64,000 bases of DNA from Ascoidea rubescens DSM 1968 (GCF_001661345.1 NW_017962919.1:860512-924511), one strand, 5' to 3'. Shown: positions 1 through 9,604, counted from the first letter of the stretch. Notes: generated from the letters alone by a model not told the origin. Translations and numbers: made by a program.

Positions 1-45
1 TTGCGTACCCATAATTACGCTGAATCACAGGGCTGCATTGCAGAT

Positions 46-103
46 ACTTTCCGATGCGTTCGGCCTTAACTATGTAGCTCAGAGCCGCGCTCTGTCGGAA
101 AGT
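46..103. promoter_or_regulatory. Inverted repeat upstream of RPS19
   Basis: ACTTTCCGA at 46-54 is matched by its exact reverse complement TCGGAAAGT at 95-103. The arms are 9 bp and the 40-bp spacer is GC-rich. The site lies about 160-215 bp upstream of the RPS19 ATG, where yeast ribosomal-protein promoters bind their activators. The repeat is seen directly; a role in RPS19 transcription is inference. I do not recognise the motif as a known Rap1, Tbf1 or Homol-D site. Confidence 0.35.
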
Positions 104-259
104 GCGTTTTTTTTTCAGTTGACAATCACAGCTCTGTGGGATTCATTTCAATTTATCCAATATCAACATCTCAGAAAAAATATCCACATCACAATCACTA
201 TCACGATCAGTACTGAGTTGATTTAATATATCATAATATAATCAAACCAAATAATAGAA

Positions 260-1633
260 ATGGCAGGTGTTTCAGTTAGGTAGGTTCTTTTTTCCATTTA
301 TCTTATGCCAGAATTGTAGGTTTAAATGATTTGTCAATGGTTCTTATCTTTTATTATTCAAGTAAATGGAACCAATATCTTTTAAAATCAATGGAATTCA
401 CAGAAATTGGAGCTAATATTTATGATTTGTACTTATATATTTTTGAAAAAAATCATAAACCAATACTTCAACATAAATTTTCTAAAATGCACAAGATAAA
501 AATTACTTTAAAAATTGATACTTTTATCACCCTAATACAATATGAACAATTTATTGAAAAAATCAACGAAATTATATAAAAATTAACTTGGATCTCTAAA
601 ATTCTATATTTTCACATTCATAATTAACCTTATACATTGAATTATGATATTCCAAAAAATCGGTATAAATAACTAAAAAAGTAAAAAACACTTCTATAAT
701 ATAAACTGGTATAAATAAATTTTTAAAAGATAAAAGTAATTAATAATATTCAAATTTTAAACTAATTGAAAGAAAAATTAACTGGAATTTTATTAAAAAA
801 TTGCACATAATATACTAGTTTCAGAGTTTTTAATTAAAACACCATTTTCAAGATACTCTGAGATTATCATTCAATTAAAAATAAATATTATTAGCAATCT
901 ATTAAAGTAATCATCTTATTTAATAAAATTTGATAAATTTAAAATGTATTAGACCACTACTTTAATCAAATATAAAGATCAAGTAACAATAAAGAACTTT
1001 TTTTTTCAAAGATAGTGTTTTTTTAAATAAAATAATATTGATATTGTTATAATTTTTAATTTTGTTTGAATTTAATTTACTATGCTTTAATAATATTAAG
1101 ATTGTGCAAAATTAACAAATCATCTACAATTCCAAGGCAATTTGACGTCTTATTTCCTTTTTTGTGCCAATTACTAACTAATTTGTATTTTCATTTTTTA
1201 TAGGGATGTTCCAGCTCAAAGCTTCATTAATGCTTATGCTCAATTTTTACAACGTCAAGGTAAATTAGAAGTCCCAGGTTACGTTGATTTAGTCAAAACC
1301 TCATGTGGTAACCAATTACCTCCACAAGAAGCTGAAACTTGGTTCTACAAACGTGCTGCCTCAGCTGCTAGACACATTTACTTAAGAAAACATGTTGGTG
1401 TTGGTAAATTAAACAAATTATACGGTGGTGCCATTAACCGTGGTGCCAAACCATCAAAACATCAAGATGCTTCTGGCTCAATCAACAGAAAAGTTTTACA
1501 AAGTTTAGAAAAAATTGGTGTTGTTGAATTATCTCCAAAAGGTGGAAGACAAATATCAGAAAATGGCCAAAGAGATTTAGACCGTATTGCTGCCCAAACC
1601 TTAGAAGAAGAAGAAGAATCTGATGAAGAATAA
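260..1633 (+). CDS. RPS19: 40S ribosomal protein S19 (spliced)
   Basis: Encodes eS19, a component of the small ribosomal subunit head needed for late 18S rRNA maturation. Exon 1 is 260-279 (MAGVSV plus two bases of an Arg codon). Exon 2 is 1204-1633 and restores RDVPAQSFINAYAQFLQ onward, ending in an acidic tail (EEEEESDEE) before TAA. The protein is about 149 aa, close to the usual 144-145 aa. The exon 1/exon 2 split after the seventh codon is the same as in Saccharomyces RPS19A/B. Family assignment is secure. The only uncertainty is the 5' splice site, which reads GTAGGT rather than GTATGT. It is the only choice that keeps the conserved reading frame. Confidence 0.96.
280..1203 (+). other. 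RPS19 intron with TACTAAC branch site
   Basis: A 924-bp intron interrupts codon 7 of RPS19. It starts with GTAGGT (280-285), has a canonical yeast branch sequence TACTAAC at 1172-1178, and ends in a T-rich tract and TAG at 1201-1203. The branch-to-acceptor distance is about 25-30 nt. Long introns near the ATG are typical of yeast ribosomal-protein genes and often mediate autoregulation, but no specific structure was identified here. I did not recognise a snoRNA inside it. Confidence 0.9.
337..579 (+). CDS. Unrecognised 80-aa ORF inside the RPS19 intron
   Basis: An ATG-initiated frame of 80 codons lies entirely in the RPS19 intron, on the same strand as the host gene. The predicted product starts MVLIFYYSSKWNQYLL and is not low-complexity: it contains W, H, C-free hydrophobic runs and charged residues, and ends KINEII. 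The remaining 620 bp of the intron are very AT-rich and closed in all frames, so this open segment stands out. I do not recognise a family. It may be a nested gene, a degraded fragment or chance. No promoter or splice evidence separates these. Confidence 0.25.
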   Translation: MVLIFYYSSKWNQYLLKSMEFTEIGANIYDLYLYIFEKNHKPILQHKFSKMHKIKITLKIDTFITLIQYEQFIEKINEII

Positions 1634-1883
1634 TTCTTTCAAGTCTTTTAATTTACTCAGTAATCGTTTAATAAACTAGGAATTGTAAAATTTATTTAAT
1701 TTTTCTGTCATATTTCTATCCATAAATTCAATTTGTTTTATAATTGATTTTCTGTAGTTTTTAATGTACTTTAAATAAAAGAAAAAAGCCCAGCCAGGGG
1801 CTGCACCTGTAAAATAAACCTTTTCGCTCTTCAACTTTTCAATAAAACAACTACCATCAAAGCACCAAAAGCACCAAAAGCAG

Positions 1884-1889
1884 CACGTG
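1884..1889. promoter_or_regulatory. CACGTG E-box upstream of TRM11
   Basis: A CACGTG palindrome lies 113 bp upstream of the TRM11 start codon. This is the core site for Cbf1/Pho4-type bHLH factors in yeasts. Position is suitable for a promoter element; use is not demonstrated. Confidence 0.3.
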
Positions 1890-2001
1890 TGTTTTGAAAT
1901 TTTTCAAATGCCTTTTTTTCAGCTGTTTTTGTTTCCAAAAGGGTCTTCATCCATCAACAGCTACCGAGTTTGGTTCTGAAATAACAGAGGTTCAGCACAC
2001 A

Positions 2002-3390
2002 ATGTCCAAAGATTATTTGATTCTATTGGCCCAATCGAATCCTAATTTCAGAATAGCTGAGTTGGAATCGTTGGCTGATTTATACAATATACCTCAAATT
2101 GATTTCAGCAGCCATTCTGAAGCTCATCCATTTTTGAAAATTAAATTAGACAATGATGAGCAGGCTAAGAGATTAATCAAAAGAACCATTTTGACAAGAG
2201 GAATTTTTGAACTTTACGCTGAAGGAAAAAATTTAACTGAATTGCACAACAATCTCAAGATTTTCCTTAAAACAAATCCAAATATTTTGAGTGAATATAG
2301 AGATTCGTCTTTTAAATTTGATGTAATTGGCTATAAAGGGAATAAGTCGTTGAAAAAACAAATTGAAATGATTGAAACGTTTCAATATTTAGAATTAAAT
2401 GGGAAAATCGATTTGAAAAATCCAGAAGAAATATTTACAATAATTGAAAACTATGATCGTATTGATTTAGTGAATCAAAAAACTGAAGATAAAAAGGAAA
2501 ATTTTGAGCTTTTCAATAAAAAAGTTGAAAATTCAAGTTATTATTTTGGGAGACAAGTTCAATTAAGTTTAAGGACATCAAATATATTGAAAAAATATGA
2601 TTTGAAAACAAGAAAGTATATTGGTACAACCACTTTTGAGAGTGAATTATCATTAGTTTCATCAAATATTGCCCAAGTTAGTAAGAATAAGTTGGTTTAT
2701 GATCCATTTGTTGGGACTGGAAGTTTGTTATTAACATCTGCTAATTTTGGTGGAATAACAATTGGATCAGATATTGATGTTAGAACATTGAATGGGAATA
2801 AAGAGAAAGGGATCAATATAGGTTCTAATTTTGAGCAATTGAATATAAATTTACAATTTCTTGATGTTTTGGCTATGGATTTTACACATCATTGTTTAAG
2901 CCAAAATTTCAAAATAGATACAATAGTATGCGATCCACCATATGGGGTTCGAGAGGGATTAAAAGTATTAGGCACAAACCGACCCAAAAGATTTGAAGGC
3001 AAAGAAAATATAATAATTGATGGGGAAAAATCATTTTTGAGAAAGGATTATGTTCAGCCCAAAAAAGCGTTTGAATTAGAAAAATTGTTGGATGAGTTGT
3101 TAGAGTTTTCGAGTAAAAAATTGAATAAAAATGGTAGACTATGTTTTTGGATGCCAACAGTAAACGAAGTTAAAAACGAGGAACATGTAATACCAAGACA
3201 TTGCGAATTGGAGTTGATATATAATATGGAACAAAAATTCAATAAGTGGTCAAGGAGGTTGTTAGTTTATGTTAAAAGAGATTTAAACGAATATAAGGGA
3301 GAAACAATTAAGCTTAATGAGGTTCATAAAAGTTATTTTCGTGAAAGGTATTTCAATGGATTTAAGAGTATTGAAGATACAATCAAATAA
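2002..3390 (+). CDS. TRM11: tRNA (guanine-10-N2)-methyltransferase catalytic subunit
   Basis: Trm11, with its partner Trm112, makes m2G at position 10 of tRNAs in the cytoplasm. The N-terminal part (about residues 1-180) is the THUMP-like RNA-binding region. The C-terminal half is a Rossmann methyltransferase: the SAM-binding loop reads YDPFVGTGSLLL, followed by the acidic GSDID and the catalytic motif CDPPYGVREG, the (N/D)PPY signature of amino-methylating enzymes. The ATG at 2002 (MSKDYLILLAQSNPNFR) is chosen because it matches the family start. The upstream open frame has no ATG and looks non-coding. Length is 462 aa, slightly longer than the roughly 430 aa of the Saccharomyces protein. 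The neighbouring Rab gene converges on it. Confidence 0.93.
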   Translation: MSKDYLILLAQSNPNFRIAELESLADLYNIPQIDFSSHSEAHPFLKIKLDNDEQAKRLIKRTILTRGIFELYAEGKNLTELHNNLKIFLKTNPNILSEYRDSSFKFDVIGYKGNKSLKKQIEMIETFQYLELNGKIDLKNPEEIFTIIENYDRIDLVNQKTEDKKENFELFNKKVENSSYYFGRQVQLSLRTSNILKKYDLKTRKYIGTTTFESELSLVSSNIAQVSKNKLVYDPFVGTGSLLLTSANFGGITIGSDIDVRTLNGNKEKGINIGSNFEQLNINLQFLDVLAMDFTHHCLSQNFKIDTIVCDPPYGVREGLKVLGTNRPKRFEGKENIIIDGEKSFLRKDYVQPKKAFELEKLLDELLEFSSKKLNKNGRLCFWMPTVNEVKNEEHVIPRHCELELIYNMEQKFNKWSRRLLVYVKRDLNEYKGETIKLNEVHKSYFRERYFNGFKSIEDTIK

Positions 3391-3455
3391 AATAAGTGTT
3401 AAGTGCTATAAAGAAAAACATTTTTTTATATATTAGTGTATAAAGGATAGTTGAA

Positions 3456-4325
3456 CTAACAACAAGAAAAAGGAAAATATTGTATCCTGTCTTTTTCTAA
3501 ATCAATTGTATTATTAAATTTTTTATTGTTATTCTGATTGGATTTGATATTTTTCATAATTTCGGAGGTGCTTTTATTGGATGTGTTATTAGAATTATTG
3601 TGAATATTATATTTGTTATTTGTGACTATGGTAGATATTAGAGTTCTAAATAGCAGTTTAGCGTCATCGAGATAAATAGCACTAACTTCATAATAGCCAT
3701 AAATCTTTATATTGACCTTTTCATTTAGATAATTGGCAAAAACTTTTAAATCATCGTAGGAAACTTGTCTTTTTGATTCTTCATTTCTAACAGAATCTCT
3801 TTTGTTACCGACAATGAAATAGATAGTGTCGTTGTGATTGTTATTGTAATTTATGCATTCATTAATCCAGAGATTTTTAAGGTCTAAAAAGGATTTTTTG
3901 TTTGTAATATCATAGATCAATAATATTCCATTTGAATGTTTATATAAGGACGGAATTATTGTTCTGTATCTTTCTTGACCAGCAGTATCCCACATAATGA
4001 TTTTGAATAGTTTGTTATCAACGTTGCACAATTTGATTTTCAAGTCAATTCCAATGGTAGTTGATAGTTGATTGATGTTGTTATTATCGGAGTTTAGATC
4101 AGCACTATCTCGCCTGGATTTTAGTTGCCTGTTTCTAATGGTATTGTCGCAGTATTTAAGCAACAAAGCAGATTTTCCAACAGCAGTAGAGCCAATCAAT
4201 AGTATCTTCAAGACCGGAATATCTTGGTCAGTTTCAGTGTTATGGTCGATTAAGATGGAGCTTCTGACGTTGTGCTCAACAGAGGTGGATGTGGCAATGG
4301 AGTTCAAGGGATTCTGAATCAACAT
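3456..4325 (-). CDS. Rab-family small GTPase
   Basis: A Ras-superfamily GTPase of 289 aa. P-loop GSTAVGKS (near residue 45), a switch I region ending TTIGIDLKIK, switch II WDTAGQERYRTI, the guanine-specificity motif GNKRD, and EVSAI at the G5 position. The protein ends in FSCC, a double-cysteine terminus that Rab geranylgeranyl transferase modifies, so it should act on vesicle membranes. The core resembles Rab18/Ypt-type Rabs but I cannot assign a yeast orthologue. Oddities: a 44-aa N-terminal extension before the P-loop, a Ser/Asn/Arg-rich insertion of about 25 residues between G1 and switch I, and a long Asn-rich linker before the CC tail. The start is the only ATG at the open frame's 5' end. 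Confidence 0.85.
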   Translation of the reverse strand: MLIQNPLNSIATSTSVEHNVRSSILIDHNTETDQDIPVLKILLIGSTAVGKSALLLKYCDNTIRNRQLKSRRDSADLNSDNNNINQLSTTIGIDLKIKLCNVDNKLFKIIMWDTAGQERYRTIIPSLYKHSNGILLIYDITNKKSFLDLKNLWINECINYNNNHNDTIYFIVGNKRDSVRNEESKRQVSYDDLKVFANYLNEKVNIKIYGYYEVSAIYLDDAKLLFRTLISTIVTNNKYNIHNNSNNTSNKSTSEIMKNIKSNQNNNKKFNNTIDLEKDRIQYFPFSCC

Positions 4326-4596
4326 GATGGGGGACGAAGAGGAAGTAGACTAGTGCTATGATTTTCTGCTACCATATATCTGATGTGTTGTATCTTGTGT
4401 TATATCCTGTGGTATCTTTTGTCTGTTATCTGTTATCTTTTACTGTTATCTTTTATCTGCTTCCATCTGCTGTTGGGGGAAATGTCACAAAAAGCGAGCA
4501 CAGAACGCGTGTTCGATTCCCGCCTGAAACACCTTTCTCCAGCCAAACAACTCTGCTTCTTCTGCTTCTTCTGCCGTTTCTGCTTCTTCTGCTGCT

Positions 4597-5475
4597 CTAT
4601 AAAGGAAACACAAGGTCTGTTCGGAGCACCCATTTCTCTCCCTGGTGCACTCTTTCGGCCTCGTGTAAAAGACAGTCGTCTCCATGCTTGTGAAACAACG
4701 CCATGCCCTTCTTGGGATGGACGTTGATGCAGCTGCTGCTATTTTCTGGGTCGTAGAACATGGTGCCTCCTCCCCTGATTTCCTCGTCGCCTGTGAGGTA
4801 GATCAACAACGTCCACTTGGTCTTGCCCTTGACTTTGCTCTTCTCGCTGTCGAGAACACTGCATTTGACTGACTCGTCATAGTGCTTTTCGAAAAACTGG
4901 TTTTTGCTGTATCTGTAGATTCGAATCTGGGGGTTGAATCCTATTGATCCCTTGAAAAACTCTGTCATTTCACTCTCATTGTTATTTCCCATCTCAACAT
5001 CGTGTTCTTCGACTATTTTCTTCAAATAGCCATATAGTTTACCACTCAACTGATAGCTGTGGTCTAATACGATTCTATCGTTGTTTCTCCTTGCGTAGTT
5101 TTTATTCTTAACAAGTGGCGTGGTCAAAAACTTCAATCTTTCATTAATCGAGAGAATTATCTCATCGCAATACTCCTTTATAAAAAAGTTTTCTATTATG
5201 ACAATCTGAGAAGGCGAAATCACATATTTAAATTTGTATTTATTGATATTGAAATAACTATTATCTTTCATTCGAGTTCTCAAAAACTTATCAACATTTG
5301 AAGGAAATTCATACCCATCTTTGCTGGTATTATTGCTGGTATTATTGCTATTGTTGCCAACGTCGTTAGTGGTGTTTCTGCTGCTCGTCTTGCCGCTCTT
5401 GCTCTTGCTTTTGCTTTTGGTAGCCTTGATTACTTTGTTGCCTTTGCCCATTTTCCAATACTCATCGAATACCAA
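4597..5475 (-). CDS. 2-oxoglutarate/Fe(II)-dependent prolyl-hydroxylase-like dioxygenase
   Basis: The C-terminal 200 residues form a prolyl 4-hydroxylase-type double-stranded beta-helix. The iron-binding pair is in FEKHYDES (H-x-D). The distal His is in a HEAERVHQGEKWVLRTD stretch, with downstream Lys/Arg available for 2-oxoglutarate. FNPQIRIYRYSKNQFF and WTLLIYLTGDEE...GGGTMF are typical core strands. The first 60 residues are a Lys/Ser/Asn-rich low-complexity tail. An internal Met at residue 9 (MGKGNK, 5451) is an equally good start. Substrate unknown; homologues hydroxylate proline or other residues in proteins. About 292 aa, complete, with no signal peptide, so probably cytosolic or nuclear. 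It is followed 271 bp downstream by the Rab gene on the same strand. Confidence 0.8.
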   Translation of the reverse strand: MVFDEYWKMGKGNKVIKATKSKSKSKSGKTSSRNTTNDVGNNSNNTSNNTSKDGYEFPSNVDKFLRTRMKDNSYFNINKYKFKYVISPSQIVIIENFFIKEYCDEIILSINERLKFLTTPLVKNKNYARRNNDRIVLDHSYQLSGKLYGYLKKIVEEHDVEMGNNNESEMTEFFKGSIGFNPQIRIYRYSKNQFFEKHYDESVKCSVLDSEKSKVKGKTKWTLLIYLTGDEEIRGGGTMFYDPENSSSCINVHPKKGMALFHKHGDDCLLHEAERVHQGEKWVLRTDLVFPL

Positions 5476-6421
5476 TTATTCGCTAATAGGCAGTCGTAAA
5501 CACATATTCACTAACAGCTACCCAATCTTTTTTCTCCAGCTGTGTCGGATTTCGAAACCCAAAAAATAGTCCGGACTCGAACTTACGAAAGCTCAAACTT
5601 GATACGAGTCCGACCTTAGATTCCGGACACGAACTTGGCCAACTTAAGCTACAAATTTTCTAAGATATAATCAAAATTATTTCCACAAAATAAAAATTGC
5701 AATAGACATGAAAAATACCTTGTTTATTATTGGGAATGTGGTCAGATTGTTAAACTAGTTTATTTGAAAAGAATCTTACAAGTCATTATTACAAAAGTGG
5801 CCAATATATCAATATATCAATATAACAAAGAATAATTGCACAAATATCCATCACACAATCGGAGTTTTGAAACAGCATTAATATGCTATGTGTATAAAAA
5901 GCTTGATTGTGCAGGAAAATTAAAAAACTAACTGCACTAATATACAGCTGATGCAGCTCATAACCCGAGATTTACCTTCTAGGTGCCTGGTTTCTTTTCT
6001 TTCTCCGGTATTGGTTTTTCTGTTTTAAAACTATTTTTGTTTTGAAAAGCATCTTAATTCAAAAATATAAATTTGTATACAGATGTTGGGGTTTTCATCC
6101 AATAAAGACGCAAAATTTTGGTGCGTTTCTGTCATACAAATTCAAGGCTTAAATAAAGATTACTGTTGTTGAAAGTGTTTTAACAGTCATATTCTAGTCA
6201 ATCAATTGTTACTTTATTTAGCTTATTTTCACAAACTAGATAAACCAAATACAAATGACATTCATTGAACCTCAATTCAAATTATTGTTTTCAAAAGCCG
6301 TAAATATAATAGAAAATAAAGACAGGGTAATTATTTTTCACATCTAAAATTTTCTATCTTTCGGCTTTGAAAATTCTTCTCAATCAACAGTCAAACCAAA
6401 AATAAAACGTTATCGTTTCTG
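5476..6421. other. Divergent intergenic region with repeated TCCGGAC motifs
   Basis: A 946-bp gap between the divergently transcribed dioxygenase gene and POP1. Near the dioxygenase start it holds a small cluster: TCCGGACTCGAACTT at 5570-5584 and TCCGGACACGAACTT at 5622-5636 (14 of 15 identical, same orientation), with the partial inverted form ACGAGTCCGA between them. The remainder is AT-rich. A 30-codon open frame from ATG 6255 is too short to support as a gene. The repeat cluster could be a transcription-factor site for either gene. Confidence 0.4.
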
Positions 6422-9397
6422 ATGGGCATAAAAAGACCATTGAAATTGGGGTCATCTGAAAATGACAATACCAACAATAAAAGATCAAAGAAGTTTCATA
6501 TAGACTATCAATCAGCAAGTCCTGAATTTTCAGATGGAATTCTCAATGTGCCAGACTTTATCAAATCTCGAGAGTTTGAAATAAAATCTTTAGAAACAAA
6601 GAATTTCCATAAAAGTAGAAGAGTGTTTCAAAAATTGCCTAGGAAACTTAGAAGAAGAACAGCTTCTTATAATGTGAAAAGAATCCCTAAAAGGCTTCGG
6701 AATAAGGCAATCAGAGAAATGCTTTCTTCCTCTTCATTTGTTGATAATAATATAATTCTAAACAAAAAAAATAAAAAAAATAAATACAACGCAAAGGACA
6801 TTTACAAGCTAAAAATGCTAAAGAATTTACTAAAATTGTCTTCAAAGTTGAACCTCATGAAAATTTTACCCAATTATGAACAGGCTACAGATCAAAAATT
6901 TAATATAAATATCAGACAAAGAATAAAATTAATTAAAAAGCAGATCTGTGAAGCTCAGCTATTAAAATCTAAAAATTCAGACCAAACAAATGATCAAAAA
7001 ATTTCAAATTTCAAGATTATCAATAACAAGATTGGATCCTATGATAACACTGGTATAAATACATTAGCCAATAAACCTGTCGGTAAGATAAAATACACGA
7101 AAAGACAAAAAAAATATTCTTGGTTAACAACTCATATTTGGCATGCCAAAAGATCTCATATGATTAAAAGATGGGGCTTTAACATACCATTAAAACCAAC
7201 TCAAAAATCTTATCGCTTAACACACAGAAACTTTTTAACTCATGGTTCAATTTGTTGGGATACTTCATATTTTTCTTCACTAATTATTGAATCTGATATT
7301 AATAATTTCAAACAATTAAAAAAGCTAGTAAAACTAATTACCAATAATATGAATAAACCTTTGAATTCTTCCGTGGTTAATGGCAAAAAATTTTGGGAAG
7401 GAAACTTGTATATTTTCCATAATAACAATGTCAAAACGTTGGAAATTTTTACTCAAGGGATAATTTATTGGCATAAAATGAATGATTCCTATAAAATATT
7501 AATCAGAATTCATCCATCAACATACGAAGAGTATTTCAATTATTTAAAAGAATTATCAAACAATAAAACAATATTTGCTGTTAATAAACATAAAAATGAA
7601 AATGAAAATGAAAATGAAAATTCATTATTTAAATTTTATGATTGTAGATATTCTTTAGGCAGTATTGAAATTGCAGGACCATCTTCATTTAAGAATCTTG
7701 TTTCTATATTACATTTAAATGATACAAACCTAAATAAAAATTGGAATGAATTTTCATCAATTTCATCATTAAGAAGTTTACCAGAAAATTCAATAATATC
7801 AGTATTAGTAGAAAATCCGGGATTATATTCAAGACCTGTAAAACCTAAAAATATAAAATTTGATGAAAATCGCTTAATTGATTTAATGTTATCATTAAAT
7901 TCATTCAATGATGATAATGATAATGATAATGACAATAATAATAATAATGATGATAATAATGATAATAATGATGATAATACTAAAAATAGTATCAATGAAA
8001 TTAATAAAGTTAATACAAGTCAAGCAAATCTAAATTCTAGAAAAGTGATTGAGAAACTTTTATCAATAGAGGGCAGAACAAATAGTTACAATAATCAGCC
8101 ATCAATCAAAGAATTATCACAACGTCGAAAAAATTTGAAACCCGGAATGATTAAAATACCAAACAATGAAAAGGATCCTATGATTCCAATATTGATATTA
8201 AATAGTAATTCTAATAAAGTTAGTTTTAGTAAATTAATTTTGATTGCACCATGGTATTGGATATTACCAATTTGGATAAAATTGAATAAAATCACTGAAG
8301 TAGAACATTCGGGGTATTTAGGAATTGAGCAAATCAATTTTGAAAACAACAAATTAAATTTTCCTGATGATTATCCATTTTGTTTAAAGGGCTTTGTTGA
8401 AAATGAGATTAAAGAAATCGAAAATCATAAAAAATGGAAGAAAAGAGATAAGAATCATCAAATCAATTATGATGAATTAATAATTAATAAAAGTCATGAT
8501 CATTTTAATTATAAAATTAAAGGAGAGGTTGGATCTCCATTTAAATGCGATTGGAGATTTTTACAAGTTTTAAAAATATGTAAAAGGATGTTATTTAACA
8601 ATAAGAAATTGATCAATGATAATAACAATAGTAATAATAATAAAGTCACAAGCGATTGGGATTATAATTATTTTAGAAAGATTAATAATTCAAATGACAT
8701 TTGGGAATTCATTAAAGATATTAAAGTATTGGATGAAGAGAAATTGTTAAGAAAAGAGAAATTAGTAAATCCGATTAGATATTTAAATAAATCAAACATA
8801 AGTGATATTGGGGCTGATGTAAACAAATTTAATGATATAATTGATAAACAGATGGATATTATTAATAAACAAAATTCAAATCATAACAATATTAATATGT
8901 GTGTTGATAATGATAGCAATAAGGAAGAAACGAAAAAAAATAAAACTCAGAGAAAGTTGAATAAAGAAAATGATAAATATGAAAAATTGATAAATTTGAA
9001 ACTATTAGTCAAGCCAATCAAGTTTGAGATAAAGTTGAGGGGCATGATCAAAGATAATGCAAGAATTTACAAGATTAGCAACGATGATGACTATCAAAAA
9101 TATTTGGATCATATTAAGGGAAACAACTTGAAAAGCAATGGGTTTATTCAACATAACAGTATAAATTTACCTCAAGAAACAGCGCCTTCGTTTATGAATT
9201 TGATTGGATATGTCACAAAGTCGACATATAATTTGAAAGAAGGCAAGTGCACTGGAATCGGATACATTGATGGTGAATTTTACCTCAATGAGCACAAAAA
9301 AACAAAAAAAAATCAGCAGTATCAGTTATTGCTCTTGATCAGAAATGTTGGAAGTGTTAAGACACGTATTGCCAGCTGGAAAGAAATTCCAATATAA
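6422..9397 (+). CDS. POP1: RNase P / RNase MRP large protein subunit Pop1
   Basis: Pop1 is the largest protein of nuclear RNase P (tRNA 5' maturation) and RNase MRP (pre-rRNA and mRNA cleavage). The signature N-terminal block is present: RVFQKLPRKLRRRTASYN followed by VKRIPKRLRNKA, and then WLTTHIWHAKRSHMIKRWGF. A POPLD-type central segment (around residues 600-680, LIAPWYWILPIWIKL) and a C-terminal GYVTKSTYNLKEGKCTGIGY block follow, as in the family. Length is 991 aa against about 875 in Saccharomyces. The extra length is Asn/Asp-rich insertions, including a GAAAAT hexanucleotide tract (about 7591-7620) encoding NENENE and a (GATAAT)n-like tract (about 7908-7980). Start ATG 6422 matches the family. 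Confidence 0.95.
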   Translation: MGIKRPLKLGSSENDNTNNKRSKKFHIDYQSASPEFSDGILNVPDFIKSREFEIKSLETKNFHKSRRVFQKLPRKLRRRTASYNVKRIPKRLRNKAIREMLSSSSFVDNNIILNKKNKKNKYNAKDIYKLKMLKNLLKLSSKLNLMKILPNYEQATDQKFNINIRQRIKLIKKQICEAQLLKSKNSDQTNDQKISNFKIINNKIGSYDNTGINTLANKPVGKIKYTKRQKKYSWLTTHIWHAKRSHMIKRWGFNIPLKPTQKSYRLTHRNFLTHGSICWDTSYFSSLIIESDINNFKQLKKLVKLITNNMNKPLNSSVVNGKKFWEGNLYIFHNNNVKTLEIFTQGIIYWHKMNDSYKILIRIHPSTYEEYFNYLKELSNNKTIFAVNKHKNENENENENSLFKFYDCRYSLGSIEIAGPSSFKNLVSILHLNDTNLNKNWNEFSSISSLRSLPENSIISVLVENPGLYSRPVKPKNIKFDENRLIDLMLSLNSFNDDNDNDNDNNNNNDDNNDNNDDNTKNSINEINKVNTSQANLNSRKVIEKLLSIEGRTNSYNNQPSIKELSQRRKNLKPGMIKIPNNEKDPMIPILILNSNSNKVSFSKLILIAPWYWILPIWIKLNKITEVEHSGYLGIEQINFENNKLNFPDDYPFCLKGFVENEIKEIENHKKWKKRDKNHQINYDELIINKSHDHFNYKIKGEVGSPFKCDWRFLQVLKICKRMLFNNKKLINDNNNSNNNKVTSDWDYNYFRKINNSNDIWEFIKDIKVLDEEKLLRKEKLVNPIRYLNKSNISDIGADVNKFNDIIDKQMDIINKQNSNHNNINMCVDNDSNKEETKKNKTQRKLNKENDKYEKLINLKLLVKPIKFEIKLRGMIKDNARIYKISNDDDYQKYLDHIKGNNLKSNGFIQHNSINLPQETAPSFMNLIGYVTKSTYNLKEGKCTGIGYIDGEFYLNEHKKTKKNQQYQLLLLIRNVGSVKTRIASWKEIPI

Positions 9398-9502
9398 TAA
9401 CTAATCTCTTCAATGTTAAGTTTTCCAGTATTTAATGAATTTTTCTAGTTGAATTGGGTAATATTCATCTAAAAGGTTTATTGCTAGTTCAAAAATGAAA
9501 AT

Positions 9503-9604
9503 GAAAATGAAAATGAAAGAGATGGAAGATGGAAAGGCAAAAGCAAAAGTGAATGTGGAATTCACGAGTTTTCAAGATTTGCACAATACTTGAAAACTGT
9601 ATAA
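9503..9604 (+). pseudogene. Truncated 3' end of MET16
   Basis: The plus strand encodes ENENERDGRWKGKSKSECG followed by IHEFSRFAQYLKTV and a stop. This is identical to the C-terminus of MET16 at 32298-32500. Nothing upstream resembles the rest of PAPS reductase. It contains the catalytic-cysteine segment (ECGIHE) but cannot make an enzyme. It is a passenger of the inverted duplication. Confidence 0.92.

Noticed and set aside
38-226. 62-codon frame upstream of RPS19
   Set aside because: Lies in the promoter; no family-like pattern, and ends just before the RPS19 leader.
4509-4525. tRNA B-box-like GTTCGATTCCCGC
   Set aside because: The T-arm is imperfect and no A-box, anticodon arm or pairing acceptor stem lies at the right distance.
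5560-5650. Minus-strand GTTCGAGTCC followed by a T-run, resembling a tRNA 3' end
   Set aside because: The T-stem does not pair beyond one base and the sequence is better explained as part of a repeated 15-mer cluster.
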